Positions 1-9,646 of a stretch of DNA of 64,000 nucleotides are shown here, in pieces. The notes below the pieces were generated by a model, which saw only the letters and a list, made by a program, of their open reading frames with translations, had not been told where the DNA came from and ran no database searches. Source of the DNA: Oxalobacteraceae sp. CFBP 8761 (lineage in GTDB: Bacteria; Pseudomonadota; Gammaproteobacteria; Burkholderiales; Burkholderiaceae_D); contig JACYUE010000002.1 of NCBI GenBank assembly GCA_014841595.1, positions 992,001 to 1,056,000 on the forward strand, in the 5' to 3' direction. Made by a program: the position numbers and the translations under genes. How positions within the stretch are numbered: position 1 is the stretch's first letter; every line of letters begins with the position of its first letter.

Positions 1-31
1 GCTGGACGAGCTGGTGCCAGAAGACGAATAA
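1..31 (+). CDS. ribH: C-terminal tail of 6,7-dimethyl-8-ribityllumazine synthase (partial)
   Basis: Only nine sense codons and a TAA stop are visible, reading LDELVPEDE. The assignment rests mainly on position: ribH directly precedes nusB in most proteobacteria, and the 19-bp gap to the nusB start fits one operon. The sequence is too short to identify on its own. Confidence 0.5.
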   Translation, partial: LDELVPEDE

Positions 32-50
32 CACTAAAGGCAAGAGAACA

Positions 51-521
51 ATGACTGACAAGAATATGCACGCCAACCCGAGCAAGAACCGCACGCCGCG
101 CCACCGCGCGCGCGAGTTCGCGCTCCAGGGTCTGTACCAATGGCTGCTGAACAATGAACCGGCACGTATCGTGGCGGCCAATATCCGCAGCGCACATGGT
201 TTCGACAAAGCTGACAGCGAGTTCTTCTCGGCGCTGCTCAATGGCGCGATCAGCACCTCGGTCGAGCTGCGTGAGTCGATCGCCCCGCTGATCGACCGTT
301 CGATCGCCGAACTGTCGCCGATCGAGCACGCGGTCCTGCTGCTGGGCGCCTACGAGCTGAAGAACCATCCCGAAGTGCCATACCGCGTCGTGATCAACGA
401 AGCGGTCGAGCTGACCAAGTCGTTTGGCGGTATCGATGGCCACAAGTATGTCAATGGCGTGCTGGACAAGCTGGCCCAGCGCCTGCGTCCGGACGAAGCG
501 GCAGGCGATCAGCGCCGCTGA
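51..521 (+). CDS. nusB: Transcription antitermination factor NusB
   Basis: The product is a 156-residue all-helical NusB. With NusE (S10) it binds boxA RNA and supports antitermination on rRNA operons. The N-terminal RHRAREFALQGLYQW segment and the later ELSPIEHAVLLLGAYEL and PYRVVINEAVELTKSFG blocks are family hallmarks. The first ~15 residues are polar and unconserved, as is usual. An AAGAGAAC Shine-Dalgarno lies just before the ATG. The gene follows the ribH tail and is closed by a strong hairpin at 544-575. Confidence 0.96.
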   Translation: MTDKNMHANPSKNRTPRHRAREFALQGLYQWLLNNEPARIVAANIRSAHGFDKADSEFFSALLNGAISTSVELRESIAPLIDRSIAELSPIEHAVLLLGAYELKNHPEVPYRVVINEAVELTKSFGGIDGHKYVNGVLDKLAQRLRPDEAAGDQRR

Positions 522-543
522 TCGTCTGGCCTGCACCATGTAA

Positions 544-575
544 AAAGCCACCGTGCGCAAGCCGGTGGCTTTTTT
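544..575 (+). terminator. Rho-independent terminator after nusB
   Basis: AAAGCCACCG pairs with CGGTGGCTTT around an 8-base loop and is followed by a T-run. The A-run on the other side could let it also act on leftward transcripts. Confidence 0.85.
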
Positions 576-605
576 GTTGATTGTCGCCCGCGTAACCGGC
601 GTAAA

Positions 606-631
606 AAAACCACCGCCGAGGCGGTGGTTTT
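606..631 (-). terminator. Terminator of the leftward transglycosylase gene
   Basis: AAAACCACCGC pairs with GCGGTGGTTTT around a very short loop, 18 bp past the stop codon at 649. An A-run on the + strand (603-609) becomes the U-run of the leftward transcript. Confidence 0.8.
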
Positions 632-648
632 CAGATGAGCCGTCGAAT

Positions 649-1593
649 TTACAGACCGGCCAAAGCGTCCGAGGCAACCACCGGTGCGGTGGCGGCGGTC
701 GTCGCTTCCGGCACTGGCGTTGCATCCGGCTTGACGCTGTCGGCTTCAGGCTGCTTGCTGACGACGATCGGTGCCGGCGTCGGCTTGTTGCGCTTCATGG
801 CCGGCACGTTCTGGCCTTTCGCGACCTGGTTCAGCAGGCGGTACTCGTTGATGACCTTCGCGCCGTAACCCTGGTCGCTGTCCATGTCGGCCGCGCCCAC
901 ATAGGTCTTCAGGCCGCCTTCGACCGAACCGGTACGCTTGACGTAGTCTTTCAGGATCAAGGCGCCGACACGGATGTTGGCCACGGGATTGAGGGCTGCC
1001 TGCTGGCCGCCGACTTTCTCGAACTTGTCGTGGTGGACCTTGGCCATCACCTGCATCAGGCCCTTGGCGCCCATCGCGCTTTCGGCGAACGGGTTCAGGC
1101 CCGATTCAATCGCCATCACCGCCAGGATCAGGAGCGGATCGAGTTTCAGGTCGTGCGCCGTCAGGTAGGCGGTCGAGACCAGCATATTGGCGGCGTCACT
1201 GGCGACGCGGTAACGCTTCGACAGCCACTTGGTCACGTACTGCTGCTGCTTGCTGTTGCCAAGCGTGGCGGACGACGTGCCCATGTGGGTCGTTTCAACG
1301 GCAACCGTCTGCGCCGTGGCCTGCATTGCAGGCACGACAATGGCGACGGGTGCTGCCGACATGTTGACGGCGACAACCGGTTCCGGATGCAGCATCTCGG
1401 AGACGCGCTTGGCGACGCTGTCGTTGGAGTAGATCAGGGCCATCAGGGCCACAGCGCTAAGACCGAATACGGTCAGGGTAGAACGCGCAGTTTGTACAAC
1501 ACTGCGTGCCGTTTTGGTCACGGAGGATACCGTGATGGGCTGGCTGGCCCTGGAGTGCATGAACTTTGCGCTCATGATAAAACGATGAAACAT
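649..1593 (-). CDS. Lytic transglycosylase, SLT domain
   Basis: The 314-residue protein cleaves the MurNAc-GlcNAc bond of peptidoglycan and leaves 1,6-anhydro ends. A hydrophobic segment at about residues 40-56 looks like a signal anchor, and a ~70-residue low-complexity linker leads to the SLT (goose-lysozyme-like) domain at about 115-240. The catalytic glutamate is E163 in the AVMAIESGLNPFA block, followed by the usual GAKGLMQVM motif. The C-terminus is a proline/alanine-rich tail. Two start codons are possible, M1 and M7 (1575); neither has a clear ribosome site. It is transcribed alone, away from ubiD. Confidence 0.9.
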   Translation of the reverse strand: MFHRFIMSAKFMHSRASQPITVSSVTKTARSVVQTARSTLTVFGLSAVALMALIYSNDSVAKRVSEMLHPEPVVAVNMSAAPVAIVVPAMQATAQTVAVETTHMGTSSATLGNSKQQQYVTKWLSKRYRVASDAANMLVSTAYLTAHDLKLDPLLILAVMAIESGLNPFAESAMGAKGLMQVMAKVHHDKFEKVGGQQAALNPVANIRVGALILKDYVKRTGSVEGGLKTYVGAADMDSDQGYGAKVINEYRLLNQVAKGQNVPAMKRNKPTPAPIVVSKQPEADSVKPDATPVPEATTAATAPVVASDALAGL

Positions 1594-1983
1594 CGAATTT
1601 CCCCTTGTCGCGGCAAAAAGAAGCCCGTCGTCGCGCCAAAGGCGTTACGTGGGGTGCTCTGGACCGTGCATCAGAAAATCGTTTGTCGCCGCGACGCGGC
1701 CGACTAACGCCGTCATTGCCTTGCTTCAGCTGGCTGCCGTCCAACATGGGGACTGGTGCCAGTGGCTCAACAACTGTCTCGGGGGAGTGGGCAGACGCCC
1801 GTTGAAAACACTCCTACAATGTCATGTGGGGCCCCGACCCCGTGAATGCATGAGAACAGCTAAAATTGTGTCAAAAAAAGTATCGCTGCCTCATCAAGTA
1901 GGACGGATTGTATGGGCGAGCTTATATCAAGTCAACCCTAGCACGACTGTTCTATATTACTTTCAGTTATTAAGGGGGTACTG
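1594..1983. other. Intergenic region between the transglycosylase gene and the ubiD leader
   Basis: About 390 bp without a supportable gene. It must hold divergent promoters. A TATATT hexamer at 1953-1958, just before the purine-rich AAGGGGG at about 1972-1978, could be the -10 of the ubiD unit, but no convincing -35 was found. Overlapping short ORFs here have no coding character. Confidence 0.5.
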
Positions 1984-2061
1984 ATGAGCGTGAAACACTT
2001 GTCGAATCAATCACTTGGCGGCGTCGCTTCACTAATGTTCTCCAACCGAAGAAAAGCTTAA
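1984..2061 (+). CDS. Possible 25-codon leader ORF upstream of ubiD
   Basis: An ATG at 1984 is preceded at ideal spacing by a strong AAGGGGG ribosome site. The ORF encodes a 25-residue basic peptide that begins MSVKHLSNQS and ends SNRRKA, then TAA. It stops 6 bp before the ubiD ATG at 2068, whose own ribosome site (GAAGAAAAG) is weaker and lies inside this ORF. That layout suggests translational coupling or a regulatory leader. I do not recognise the peptide, and chance cannot be excluded. Confidence 0.4.
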   Translation: MSVKHLSNQSLGGVASLMFSNRRKA

Positions 2062-2067
2062 AACTTG

Positions 2068-3552
2068 ATGAAATATACAGATCTGCGTGATTTTATGGCC
2101 CAATTGGAGCGCATGGGTGAGCTCAAACGTGTCGATTTTGCCGTCTCGACGCACCTTGAAATGACCGAAGTGTGCGACCGCACGTTGCGTGCCGAGGGTC
2201 CTGCGCTGCTGTTTTCCAAGCCGACCGGGCACACGATCCCGGTGCTGGCCAATCTGTTCGGCACACCAAAGCGGGTGGCACTGGGGATGGGCGCGAGCGA
2301 TGTGAGCGAGCTGCGCCGCATCGGTCACGTGCTGGCGCGCCTGAAGGAACCCGAGCCGCCCAAGGGGTTTGCCGACATCATGGGCATGGGGTCCCTGGTA
2401 AAAGCGGTGTGGGACATGGCGCCAAAGGAAGTCAAGGGCGCGTCCTGCCAGGAGATCGTCTGGGAAGGGCAGGATGTCGATCTGGCACGCCTGCCGATCC
2501 AGCATTGCTGGCCCGGTGACGTCGCACCATTGATTACCTGGGGCCTGGTGATCACCAAGGGGCCGAACAAGAAGCGCCAGAACCTGGGCATCTACCGCCA
2601 GCAGGTGCTGGGCCGGAACAAGGTCATCATGCGCTGGCTGGCGCACCGGGGTGGCGCGCTCGATTTTCGCGAGCACGCGCTGTCGAACCCGGGCAAGCCG
2701 TATCCGATCGCCGTGGCGCTGGGCGCCGATCCTGCGACGATCCTGGGCGCGGTGACGCCGGTACCTGATTCGCTGTCCGAATACCAGTTTGCCGGCTTGC
2801 TGCGCGGCAGTCGCACGACGCTGACCAAGGCCATCGGCAGCGAACTGCGTGTGCCGGCGTCAGCCGAGATCGTGCTGGAAGGTCATATCTATCCGGATGC
2901 GAACCACCCGACCGGTTTCGAGCATGCGCTCGAGGGGCCATATGGCGACCACACTGGCTACTATAATGAGCAGGACAGTTTCCCGGTGTTTACCATTGAC
3001 CGCATCACGATGCGGCGCGACCCGATCTATCACTCGACCTATACGGGCAAACCGCCGGACGAGCCGGCCGTGCTGGGCGTGGCACTCAATGAAGTGTTCA
3101 TTCCACTGCTGCAGAAACAGTTCACCGAGATTACCGACTTCTATCTGCCACCGGAAGGCTGCAGCTACCGCATGGCGGTCGTGCAGATGAAGAAACAGTA
3201 CGCGGGCCACGCCAAGCGCGTGATGTTCGGCGTCTGGAGCTTCCTGCGCCAGTTCATGTATACCAAGTTCATCGTGGTGGTGGACGAGGACGTCAATGTG
3301 CGCGACTGGAAAGAAGTCATCTGGGCAATCACGACCCGCGTCGATCCGACCCGCGACACGGTGCTGGTCGACAATACGCCCATCGATTACCTGGACTTCG
3401 CCTCGCCGATCAGTGGCCTGGGCAGCAAGATGGGCATCGACGCGACCAATAAATGGCCGGGCGAGACCAACCGCGAGTGGGGCACGCCGATCGTGATGGC
3501 GCCGGACGTCAAGGCGCGCGTGGATGCGATCTGGCAAGAGCTGGGGATCTGA
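2068..3552 (+). CDS. ubiD: UbiD-family decarboxylase (4-hydroxy-3-polyprenylbenzoate decarboxylase)
   Basis: The 494-residue protein uses prenylated FMN made by UbiX to decarboxylate 4-hydroxy-3-polyprenylbenzoate in ubiquinone synthesis. Length and blocks match the family throughout: [20 protein letters not shown] at the start, then [19 protein letters not shown], the region around [12 protein letters not shown], and YSFIV-like strands near [17 protein letters not shown] 2068 is preferred over the TTG one codon upstream. It is the only large gene in its transcription unit; the 25-codon ORF at 1984-2061 directly precedes it. Confidence 0.95.
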   Translation: MKYTDLRDFMAQLERMGELKRVDFAVSTHLEMTEVCDRTLRAEGPALLFSKPTGHTIPVLANLFGTPKRVALGMGASDVSELRRIGHVLARLKEPEPPKGFADIMGMGSLVKAVWDMAPKEVKGASCQEIVWEGQDVDLARLPIQHCWPGDVAPLITWGLVITKGPNKKRQNLGIYRQQVLGRNKVIMRWLAHRGGALDFREHALSNPGKPYPIAVALGADPATILGAVTPVPDSLSEYQFAGLLRGSRTTLTKAIGSELRVPASAEIVLEGHIYPDANHPTGFEHALEGPYGDHTGYYNEQDSFPVFTIDRITMRRDPIYHSTYTGKPPDEPAVLGVALNEVFIPLLQKQFTEITDFYLPPEGCSYRMAVVQMKKQYAGHAKRVMFGVWSFLRQFMYTKFIVVVDEDVNVRDWKEVIWAITTRVDPTRDTVLVDNTPIDYLDFASPISGLGSKMGIDATNKWPGETNREWGTPIVMAPDVKARVDAIWQELGI

Positions 3553-3608
3553 CGACAGTGGCCGGCGATGGATGTTGCCGGCCATTTCCCCAAACCGCCT
3601 GCGTGCGG

Positions 3609-3614
3609 TATAAT
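3609..3614 (+). promoter_or_regulatory. -10 element of the SRP RNA promoter
   Basis: A perfect TATAAT ends 7 bp before the inferred 5' end of the 4.5S RNA. No good -35 is seen at the expected distance. Confidence 0.7.
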
Positions 3615-3621
3615 TCGCGCT

Positions 3622-3717
3622 GGCGGGCCCCTGCGCATTGCGGCATGGTTTACCTGGTCAGGTCGGGAACGAAGCAGCCAAAGCCGTTCACCGCAAGTGC
3701 CGCAGATCAGGCTCGCC
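3622..3717 (+). ncRNA. ffs: 4.5S signal recognition particle RNA
   Basis: The RNA scaffold of the signal recognition particle binds Ffh and directs nascent inner-membrane proteins to FtsY. The diagnostic apical segment reads GGTCAGGTCGGGAACGAAGC (3657-3676), followed by AGCC. The flanks fold into one long hairpin: GGCGGGCC pairs with GGCTCGCC, and CTGCGCATTGCGG with CCGCAAGTGCCGCAG. A T-run follows at 3718-3722. Position just upstream of dnaX is common in betaproteobacteria. Ends are estimated from pairing and from the TATAAT. Confidence 0.93.
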
Positions 3718-3891
3718 TTTTTCGTTGTTCTTCGCCGTAGTTGGCGTCTGTATTTTCTTTTTGCCCCCCTTTTTGCATCACCTTCGCCAGCATGGCGTCG
3801 TCACGCCTGTCGTCAGCGTCGCGTGCTGTCTTGTATGCCAGCGCATCCGCCGAATGTCCGCGGCGGGCGTCATCTGCGGTAAAATCGTGAC

Positions 3892-6105
3892 ATGTCCTAT
3901 CAAGTCCTCGCCCGCAAATACCGTCCCAAGAATTTCGATACGCTGGTCGGCCAGGAGCACGTTGTCCGTGCACTGAGCCACGCCCTGCGCACCGGGCGGC
4001 TGCACCACGCCTATCTGTTCACGGGCACGCGCGGGGTTGGCAAGACCACGCTGTCGCGCATCCTGGCCAAGTCGCTCAATTGCATTGGCCCGGACGGGCA
4101 GGGCGGCATTACCGAGCAGCCCTGTGGCGTTTGCGAAGCCTGCGTCGCCATCGATGCTGGCCGCTTTGTCGATTACATCGAGATGGATGCGGCGTCCAAC
4201 CGCGGCGTCGACGAGATGGCCCAGCTGCTCGAACAGGCGGTTTACGCGCCAAGCAATGCGCGCTTCAAGGTCTACATGATCGACGAGGTGCACATGCTGA
4301 CCAACCACGCGTTCAATTCGATGCTCAAGACGCTCGAAGAACCGCCGCCGCACGTCAAGTTCATCCTCGCCACCACCGATCCGCAAAAGATTCCGGTGAC
4401 GGTGCTGTCGCGCTGCCTGCAGTTCAACCTCAAGCAGATGCCGCCGGGGCATATCGTCGGCCACCTCGAAGACATCCTGGGGCAAGAGGGCGTCACGTTC
4501 GAGCAGCCGGCGCTGCGCCTGCTGGCGCAAGGCGCCCACGGCTCGATGCGCGATGCGCTGTCGCTGACCGACCAGGCGATTGCGTACGCCGCCGGCCAGG
4601 TCACGCTCGAATCGGTGCAGGGCATGCTCGGCGCGCTCGACCAGTCGTACCTGGTGCGCCTGCTCGATGCGCTTGCCGCGCAGGATGGCGCCGACCTGAT
4701 GGCGGTGGCCGATGAAATGGCCAGCCGCAGCCTGTCGTACAACGGCGCGCTGCAAGATCTGGGCACGCTGCTGCACCGCATCGCGCTGGCGCAATCGGTG
4801 CCGGGCGCGGTGCCGCAGGATTTGCCCGAGCTGGCCGACATCATGCGCCTGGCCGGCCTGTTCGAGCCGCAAGAAGTGCAGCTGTATTACCAGATCGCGG
4901 TGCATGGCCGTAACGAGATCGGTCTTGCGCCCGACGAATACGCGGGCTTCACCATGACGCTGCTGCGCATGCTGGCGTTTCGCCCCGGCCAGGGTGGCGC
5001 CGAGGTCCAGGCCCCGCCCGCCGCCGCACCGATCAATGTGCCCGGCGCCCGCGCAGCTGCCGCCGCCGCTGCCAGCCATGCAGCGGTGACGCCGCGCGCG
5101 GCTGCATCGGCTGCACCCGCTACCGCAGCGACGCCACCGGCACCTGCGCCACGTCCCGCAGTGCCAGCACCAGCGCCACCGCCGCCAATGCCTGCTGCAC
5201 CGACCAGTGCATCGGCACCCGGCGCGCCGCCGATGACATCGGCGCGGGCTGCAATCAATGCAGCGCTGGAAGCAGCACGCGCCGGCGCCGGTATGCGACC
5301 AGGCGGCAACAAGCGTCCCGAGTCCGCGCCGGCGCCTGCTGCTGACCCTGCACCGCCACCACCGCGGCCTTCCGCGCCTGCCGCGCCAGGGCCGGGCGCC
5401 ACGATGCACGCGGCCTCAGCGGCGCCGCAAAGCCGGTCCGCGCCGCCATGGGAAGGCGGCGGCCAGCAGGCCGTTGCGCAATCCGTTGCGCCGGCGCAGG
5501 CGCAAGCGGTCGCATCGCCGCAGCCGACGCTGCGCGCCCAGCAGCCGCCCGAGGACGATGTGCCGTCCTGGGTTACCGAGTTTTCGGATGACACGGCTGT
5601 GGCCACCGTCACCACCGAGGCCGCGCCAGCCGTCGTGGTTGCCCCGGCTGCGGCTGCGGCTGTCCGTGCGCCGCGTGTGGCGCCGCATGCCTACGTCATC
5701 ACGCCGGTCCCCGAGATCGACTGGGACGGCAACTGGCCGGCGCTGGCTGGCAGCCTGCCGCTGCGCGGCGTGGCCCAGCAACTGGCGCTGCAGACCGAGC
5801 TGGTCGCATGCGAGGCGCGTGACAATGCGGTCACGTTCCGCTTGCGCGTCCCGGTCGACACGCTGCGCGCCAGCGGCAACAGCGAGAAGCTGGCGGCGGC
5901 GCTGCAAGAACATTTCCCGAACCTGCGCGTCTGCGTGGAGTCCGATATCGGCCCGGTCTGGTACACCGCCGGCGCCGAACAGAAAGCGGCGCGCGAGGCG
6001 CGCCAGCGCGAAGCCGAGGCCCTGGTCGCGGCCGACCCGTTCGTGCAGGAACTCGAGCAACGCTTCGATGCGTTCGTCGTGCCCGGCTCGGTCAAGATCG
6101 CCTGA
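3892..6105 (+). CDS. dnaX: DNA polymerase III subunit tau (DnaX)
   Basis: The 737-residue clamp-loader ATPase loads the beta sliding clamp and couples polymerases to the helicase. The AAA+ core covers about residues 1-370, with Walker A GTRGVGKT (45-52), a zinc module formed by C64, C78, C81 and C84, and the Walker B/DExx motif in YMIDEVH. A long Ala/Pro-rich linker (about 380-600) leads to the C-terminal tau domain that contacts polymerase alpha. I saw no clear slippery site for producing gamma. It heads a dnaX-ybaB-recR operon. Confidence 0.97.
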   Translation: MSYQVLARKYRPKNFDTLVGQEHVVRALSHALRTGRLHHAYLFTGTRGVGKTTLSRILAKSLNCIGPDGQGGITEQPCGVCEACVAIDAGRFVDYIEMDAASNRGVDEMAQLLEQAVYAPSNARFKVYMIDEVHMLTNHAFNSMLKTLEEPPPHVKFILATTDPQKIPVTVLSRCLQFNLKQMPPGHIVGHLEDILGQEGVTFEQPALRLLAQGAHGSMRDALSLTDQAIAYAAGQVTLESVQGMLGALDQSYLVRLLDALAAQDGADLMAVADEMASRSLSYNGALQDLGTLLHRIALAQSVPGAVPQDLPELADIMRLAGLFEPQEVQLYYQIAVHGRNEIGLAPDEYAGFTMTLLRMLAFRPGQGGAEVQAPPAAAPINVPGARAAAAAAASHAAVTPRAAASAAPATAATPPAPAPRPAVPAPAPPPPMPAAPTSASAPGAPPMTSARAAINAALEAARAGAGMRPGGNKRPESAPAPAADPAPPPPRPSAPAAPGPGATMHAASAAPQSRSAPPWEGGGQQAVAQSVAPAQAQAVASPQPTLRAQQPPEDDVPSWVTEFSDDTAVATVTTEAAPAVVVAPAAAAAVRAPRVAPHAYVITPVPEIDWDGNWPALAGSLPLRGVAQQLALQTELVACEARDNAVTFRLRVPVDTLRASGNSEKLAAALQEHFPNLRVCVESDIGPVWYTAGAEQKAAREARQREAEALVAADPFVQELEQRFDAFVVPGSVKIA

Positions 6106-6144
6106 TCCAATCACTACAGATAACCCCATTTGGAGAACCACACC

Positions 6145-6474
6145 ATGATGAAAAACCAGCTCGCAGGCTTGATGAAACAGGCGCAAGCCATGCAGGACAA
6201 CATGAAAAAGGCGCAGGAAGCGCTGGCCCTGGTTGAAGTCGAAGGCCAGTCGGGCGCCGGCCTCGTCAAGGTCGTCATGACCTGCAAGAACGACGTCAAG
6301 CGCGTCACGATCGACCCGTCGCTGCTCGGCGACGACCGCGACATGCTGGAAGACCTGGTGGCCGCCGCGTTCAACGACGCGTCGCGCAAGGCAGAAGCCA
6401 CCGCCGCCGAAAAAATGAGCGGCGTGACCGCCGGCATGCCGGGCCTGCCGCCTGGCTTCAAGATGCCTTTCTGA
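6145..6474 (+). CDS. ybaB: YbaB/EbfC family nucleoid-associated protein
   Basis: A 109-residue DNA-binding protein that works as a dimer. It has the family pattern of a Met/Gln/Lys-rich N-terminal helix ([20 protein letters not shown]), the [23 protein letters not shown] core, and a Gly/Pro/Met-rich tail ending GFKMPF. ATG 6145 is chosen because GGAG at 6132-6135 sits at good spacing; a TTG five codons upstream would place that GGAG inside the gene. It lies between dnaX and recR, as in most bacteria. Confidence 0.95.
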   Translation: MMKNQLAGLMKQAQAMQDNMKKAQEALALVEVEGQSGAGLVKVVMTCKNDVKRVTIDPSLLGDDRDMLEDLVAAAFNDASRKAEATAAEKMSGVTAGMPGLPPGFKMPF

Positions 6475-6533
6475 TCCAGGGATGATGCGGCCCTGCCGGC
6501 GCCATGCCGGCGGGCCGTTTTATTCACCCATCC

Positions 6534-7124
6534 ATGTCGACATCCCTCGAATTTCTCATCGAATCGCTCCGGCGCCTGCCTGGTGTGGGTCCCAAATCCG
6601 CCCAGCGCATGGCGTTTCACCTGCTCCAGCATGACCGCGAAGGCGCGGCGCAACTGTCGCGCGCGCTGTACCAGGCGGTCGACACGGTGCACCACTGCAT
6701 CAAGTGCAATACCTTCTCCGACATCGAGATCTGCGAGCTGTGCGCCGATACCGAGCGCGACCACACGCTGCTGTGCGTGGTCGAGACACCTGCCGACCAG
6801 TTGATGGTCGAGCAGACGCTGACCTGGCGCGGCTTGTACTTCGTGCTGATGGGGCGCCTGTCGCCGCTGGATGGCATCGGACCGCGCGATCTGCACCTGG
6901 AAAAACTGGTGACGCGCGCCACCGACGAGGTGGTGGGTGAAGTGGTGCTGGCGACCAATTTCACCAACGAGGGCGAAGCCACCGCGCACTACATCAGCGA
7001 AATGCTCAAGGCGCGCGGGCTCAAGGTCAGCCGTCTCGCACGGGGCGTTCCCGTTGGCGGCGAACTCGAGTACGTCGACGCGGGTACCATTGCGCGCGCG
7101 ATGCTCGATCGGCGCAGCACGTAG
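6534..7124 (+). CDS. recR: Recombination mediator protein RecR
   Basis: A 196-residue protein that acts with RecF and RecO to load RecA at single-strand gaps. The N-terminal helix-hairpin-helix contains [20 protein letters not shown]. The C4 zinc finger uses C55, C58, C67 and C70, followed by a Toprim domain ([15 protein letters not shown]). The ATG at 6534 gives the usual family length and replaces an upstream in-frame ATG at 6504. It is the last gene of the dnaX operon, closed by the hairpin at 7149-7179. Confidence 0.97.
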   Translation: MSTSLEFLIESLRRLPGVGPKSAQRMAFHLLQHDREGAAQLSRALYQAVDTVHHCIKCNTFSDIEICELCADTERDHTLLCVVETPADQLMVEQTLTWRGLYFVLMGRLSPLDGIGPRDLHLEKLVTRATDEVVGEVVLATNFTNEGEATAHYISEMLKARGLKVSRLARGVPVGGELEYVDAGTIARAMLDRRST

Positions 7125-7148
7125 CTGACATTGTCAGCAGGCTCCCGA

Positions 7149-7179
7149 CGAGGCCCGTTCACGCGGGCCTCGTTTCTTT
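7149..7179 (+). terminator. Terminator of the dnaX-ybaB-recR operon
   Basis: CGAGGCCCG pairs with CGGGCCTCG around a six-base loop and is followed by TTTCTTT. Confidence 0.85.
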
Positions 7180-7235
7180 GTGGCACAGTTTTCTGGCAAC
7201 ATACACAGCACTAGCGCAGCTCTCAGGGAGACACC

Positions 7236-9641
7236 ATGCAGGGATGGAAGAAATGGACGTTGCGCAGCCTGGCCGCGTTGCTGGGGCTCGTGCTGCTGGT
7301 ACTGCTGGGTGCGTGGCTGTTCCTGCGCGCCAGCCTGCCGCAGCTCGATGGCGAGCGTCAGGGAGTGGGCCTGTCGGCCGAGGTGCGCATCGAGCGTGAC
7401 GCGAGCGGTGTCCCCATGATCACCGGCGCCACACGGCCAGATGTGGCATATGCGACCGGCTTCGTGCACGCCCAAGAGCGCTTCTTCCAGATGGACCTGC
7501 TGCGCCGCACGGCATCCGGTGAGCTGGCCGAGTTGTTCGGTCCACGCGCCGTACCCCTCGACCGCGCCAACCGGCTGCACCGTTTCGCCGCCCGGGCCCA
7601 GGCCACGTTCGCGCGTCTCGCGCCGGCCGAGCGTGCGCTGCTCGAACGCTACGCGGCCGGTGTCAACGCCGGGCTGGCGGCGCTGAACGCGCGGCCGTTC
7701 GAATACGCGCTGACCGGCGCTGCGCAGCGTCCGTGGCATGGCGCCGATTCGCTGCTCGTCGTCTGGGCCATGTACATCGACCTGCAAGGCATGCAGGCGT
7801 CGCGCGAACTGGCGCGCGGCTGGCTGCGCGAGCACAGCGACGCCGCGCAACTGGCCTTTCTGCTGCCCGAGGCGACCGCGTTCGATACCACGCTCGATGG
7901 CGGCGCGTCACCAGCGCCGGCCCCGATTCCCGCACGTGCGCCAGCCTGGTGGGGTGCGGCGCCAAACCCTCCGGATGCCCCCGTCAAGCTGGCCGGTCTC
8001 GACGTGACCGATTCCGTCGGCAGCAACAACTATGCACTGGCCGGCAGCCGCAGCACGAATGGCGCGGCGATCGTCGCCGACGACATGCACCTTGGCCTGC
8101 AACTGCCGAACATCTGGTACCGGCTGGCGCTGCGCTTTCCCGATCCGGCGGCGCCCGGCGGCCAGCGGCGTCTCGTCGGCGTGAGCCTGCCCGGCGCGCC
8201 GCCTTCCGTCATCGTCGGCAGCAATGGCCAGGTAGCGTGGGCCTTCACCAACAGCTATGCCGATGCGCTGGACCTGGTCGAACTGGGCGTGGACGCCGCG
8301 CGCCCGGGCCAGTTCAAGGTGGCGGGCCAGTGGGAAACGCCGCAGGAACACGTCGAGTCGATCCTGGTGAAAGGCGCGCCGGCCGAACGAATGGTCATTC
8401 ACGAGACCTCGCTCGGCCCGATCCGCGAGGTCGCCGGCCGCAGCTACGCCGTGCACTGGATCGCGCACGACCCGGCGGCGCTGAACATGCAGCACCTGAA
8501 ACTCGAGTCCAGCGCCACGCTGGCTGCCGCGCTGGCAACGGCCGCCAGCGATGGCATCCCGGCGCAGAACTTCGTGGCCGGCGACGCGCAGGGAAATATC
8601 GGCTGGACGATCGCCGGCCTGCTGCCGCAGCGCACGACGGCGCCGAGTGCCACGACGTTCCCGCTGACGCCCGATGCGGCAACGCCTACCTGGGCAGGCG
8701 CGCTGCCTTATGCGGTGCATCCGCGCGTGGTCAATCCCGCCAACGGCCAGCTCACCACTGCCAACAGCCGCCAGTTGATGGGCGCCGGTTATGCGCTGCT
8801 GGGCGACGGCGGCTACGACCTGGGCATGCGCAACCACCAGCTGCACGATGGCCTGGCCGCTTTGGGCGCGCAGACCGACGTGCGGCGCGCATTCGACGCG
8901 GCGCTGGACGACCGCGCGATCCTGATCGGTGCCTGGCGCGAACGTGCGCTGGCCGCGCTCGACGCCGGGGCGCTGGCAGGGCATCCGGCGCGCGCCGAGT
9001 TCCGGCGCCTGCTCGAGACCAGCTGGGATGGCCGCGCCAGTGTGAATTCGGTCGGCTACCGCCTCGCGCGCGATTTTCTGTGGGCGCTGCACGACCTGCT
9101 GTACGGCGGCGCCAATCTGGCGCTGAAAGACCTCGACCCGAAAGCCAGCGCCGCCGGCGCCAGCGCGCGCTGGCCGGCCGTCGTGGCGCGCCTGCTCGAC
9201 GCACGGCCGGCCGGCTGGCTGCCGCCGGGGCACGCCGATTGGCAGGCGCTGCAACTGGCCGCGGTGGACCGTGCGATCGCCGCGCTGCAGGACGCCGGCA
9301 CGCCACTGGCGCAAGCCACCTGGGGCCAGCGCAACACGGCAGGCGTTGCGCATCCGATCAGCATGGCAGTGCCGGCGCTGCGGCCCTGGCTCGCCGCACC
9401 GGCCGACCAGCTGGCCGGCGATGCGCACATGCCGCGCGTGGCGGGGCCGAGGTTCGGCCAGTCCGAACGCCTGGTCGTGTCGCCGGGGCGCGAAGAAGAA
9501 GGTTTGTACAATATGCCGGGCGGGCAGAGCGGCCATCCGCTGTCGCCGTTTTTCCTGACCGGGCACCGGGCCTGGGTCGATGGCAAGCCGACGCCGTTGT
9601 TGCCAGGCGCGGCGCGCTACACGCTGCGCCTCCATCCCTGA
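7236..9641 (+). CDS. Penicillin acylase family protein (Ntn hydrolase; possible acyl-homoserine-lactone acylase)
   Basis: An 801-residue S45-family amidohydrolase precursor that is predicted to autocleave into two chains. Residues about 10-31 form a transmembrane or signal segment. The alpha chain carries AYATGFVHAQERFFQMDLLRR. The beta chain would start at S263, the nucleophile in VGSNNYALAG, followed by DDMHLGLQLPNIWY. The C-terminus has the typical PGGQSGHPLSPFF motif. Substrate cannot be read from sequence; homologues deacylate penicillins, AHLs or other N-acyl compounds. An AGGGAGA ribosome site precedes the ATG. It is monocistronic and convergent with the next gene. Confidence 0.9.
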   Translation: MQGWKKWTLRSLAALLGLVLLVLLGAWLFLRASLPQLDGERQGVGLSAEVRIERDASGVPMITGATRPDVAYATGFVHAQERFFQMDLLRRTASGELAELFGPRAVPLDRANRLHRFAARAQATFARLAPAERALLERYAAGVNAGLAALNARPFEYALTGAAQRPWHGADSLLVVWAMYIDLQGMQASRELARGWLREHSDAAQLAFLLPEATAFDTTLDGGASPAPAPIPARAPAWWGAAPNPPDAPVKLAGLDVTDSVGSNNYALAGSRSTNGAAIVADDMHLGLQLPNIWYRLALRFPDPAAPGGQRRLVGVSLPGAPPSVIVGSNGQVAWAFTNSYADALDLVELGVDAARPGQFKVAGQWETPQEHVESILVKGAPAERMVIHETSLGPIREVAGRSYAVHWIAHDPAALNMQHLKLESSATLAAALATAASDGIPAQNFVAGDAQGNIGWTIAGLLPQRTTAPSATTFPLTPDAATPTWAGALPYAVHPRVVNPANGQLTTANSRQLMGAGYALLGDGGYDLGMRNHQLHDGLAALGAQTDVRRAFDAALDDRAILIGAWRERALAALDAGALAGHPARAEFRRLLETSWDGRASVNSVGYRLARDFLWALHDLLYGGANLALKDLDPKASAAGASARWPAVVARLLDARPAGWLPPGHADWQALQLAAVDRAIAALQDAGTPLAQATWGQRNTAGVAHPISMAVPALRPWLAAPADQLAGDAHMPRVAGPRFGQSERLVVSPGREEEGLYNMPGGQSGHPLSPFFLTGHRAWVDGKPTPLLPGAARYTLRLHP

Positions 9642-9646
9642 TACTG

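Noticed and set aside
553..1707. 384-codon ORF on the + strand
   Set aside because: It is antisense to the lytic transglycosylase, has no motifs and an implausible His/Arg-rich composition typical of the opposite strand of high-GC genes.
5000..5700. Programmed frameshift site for a gamma form of DnaX
   Set aside because: No A-rich slippery heptamer followed by a stop in the -1 frame and hairpin was found in the linker region.
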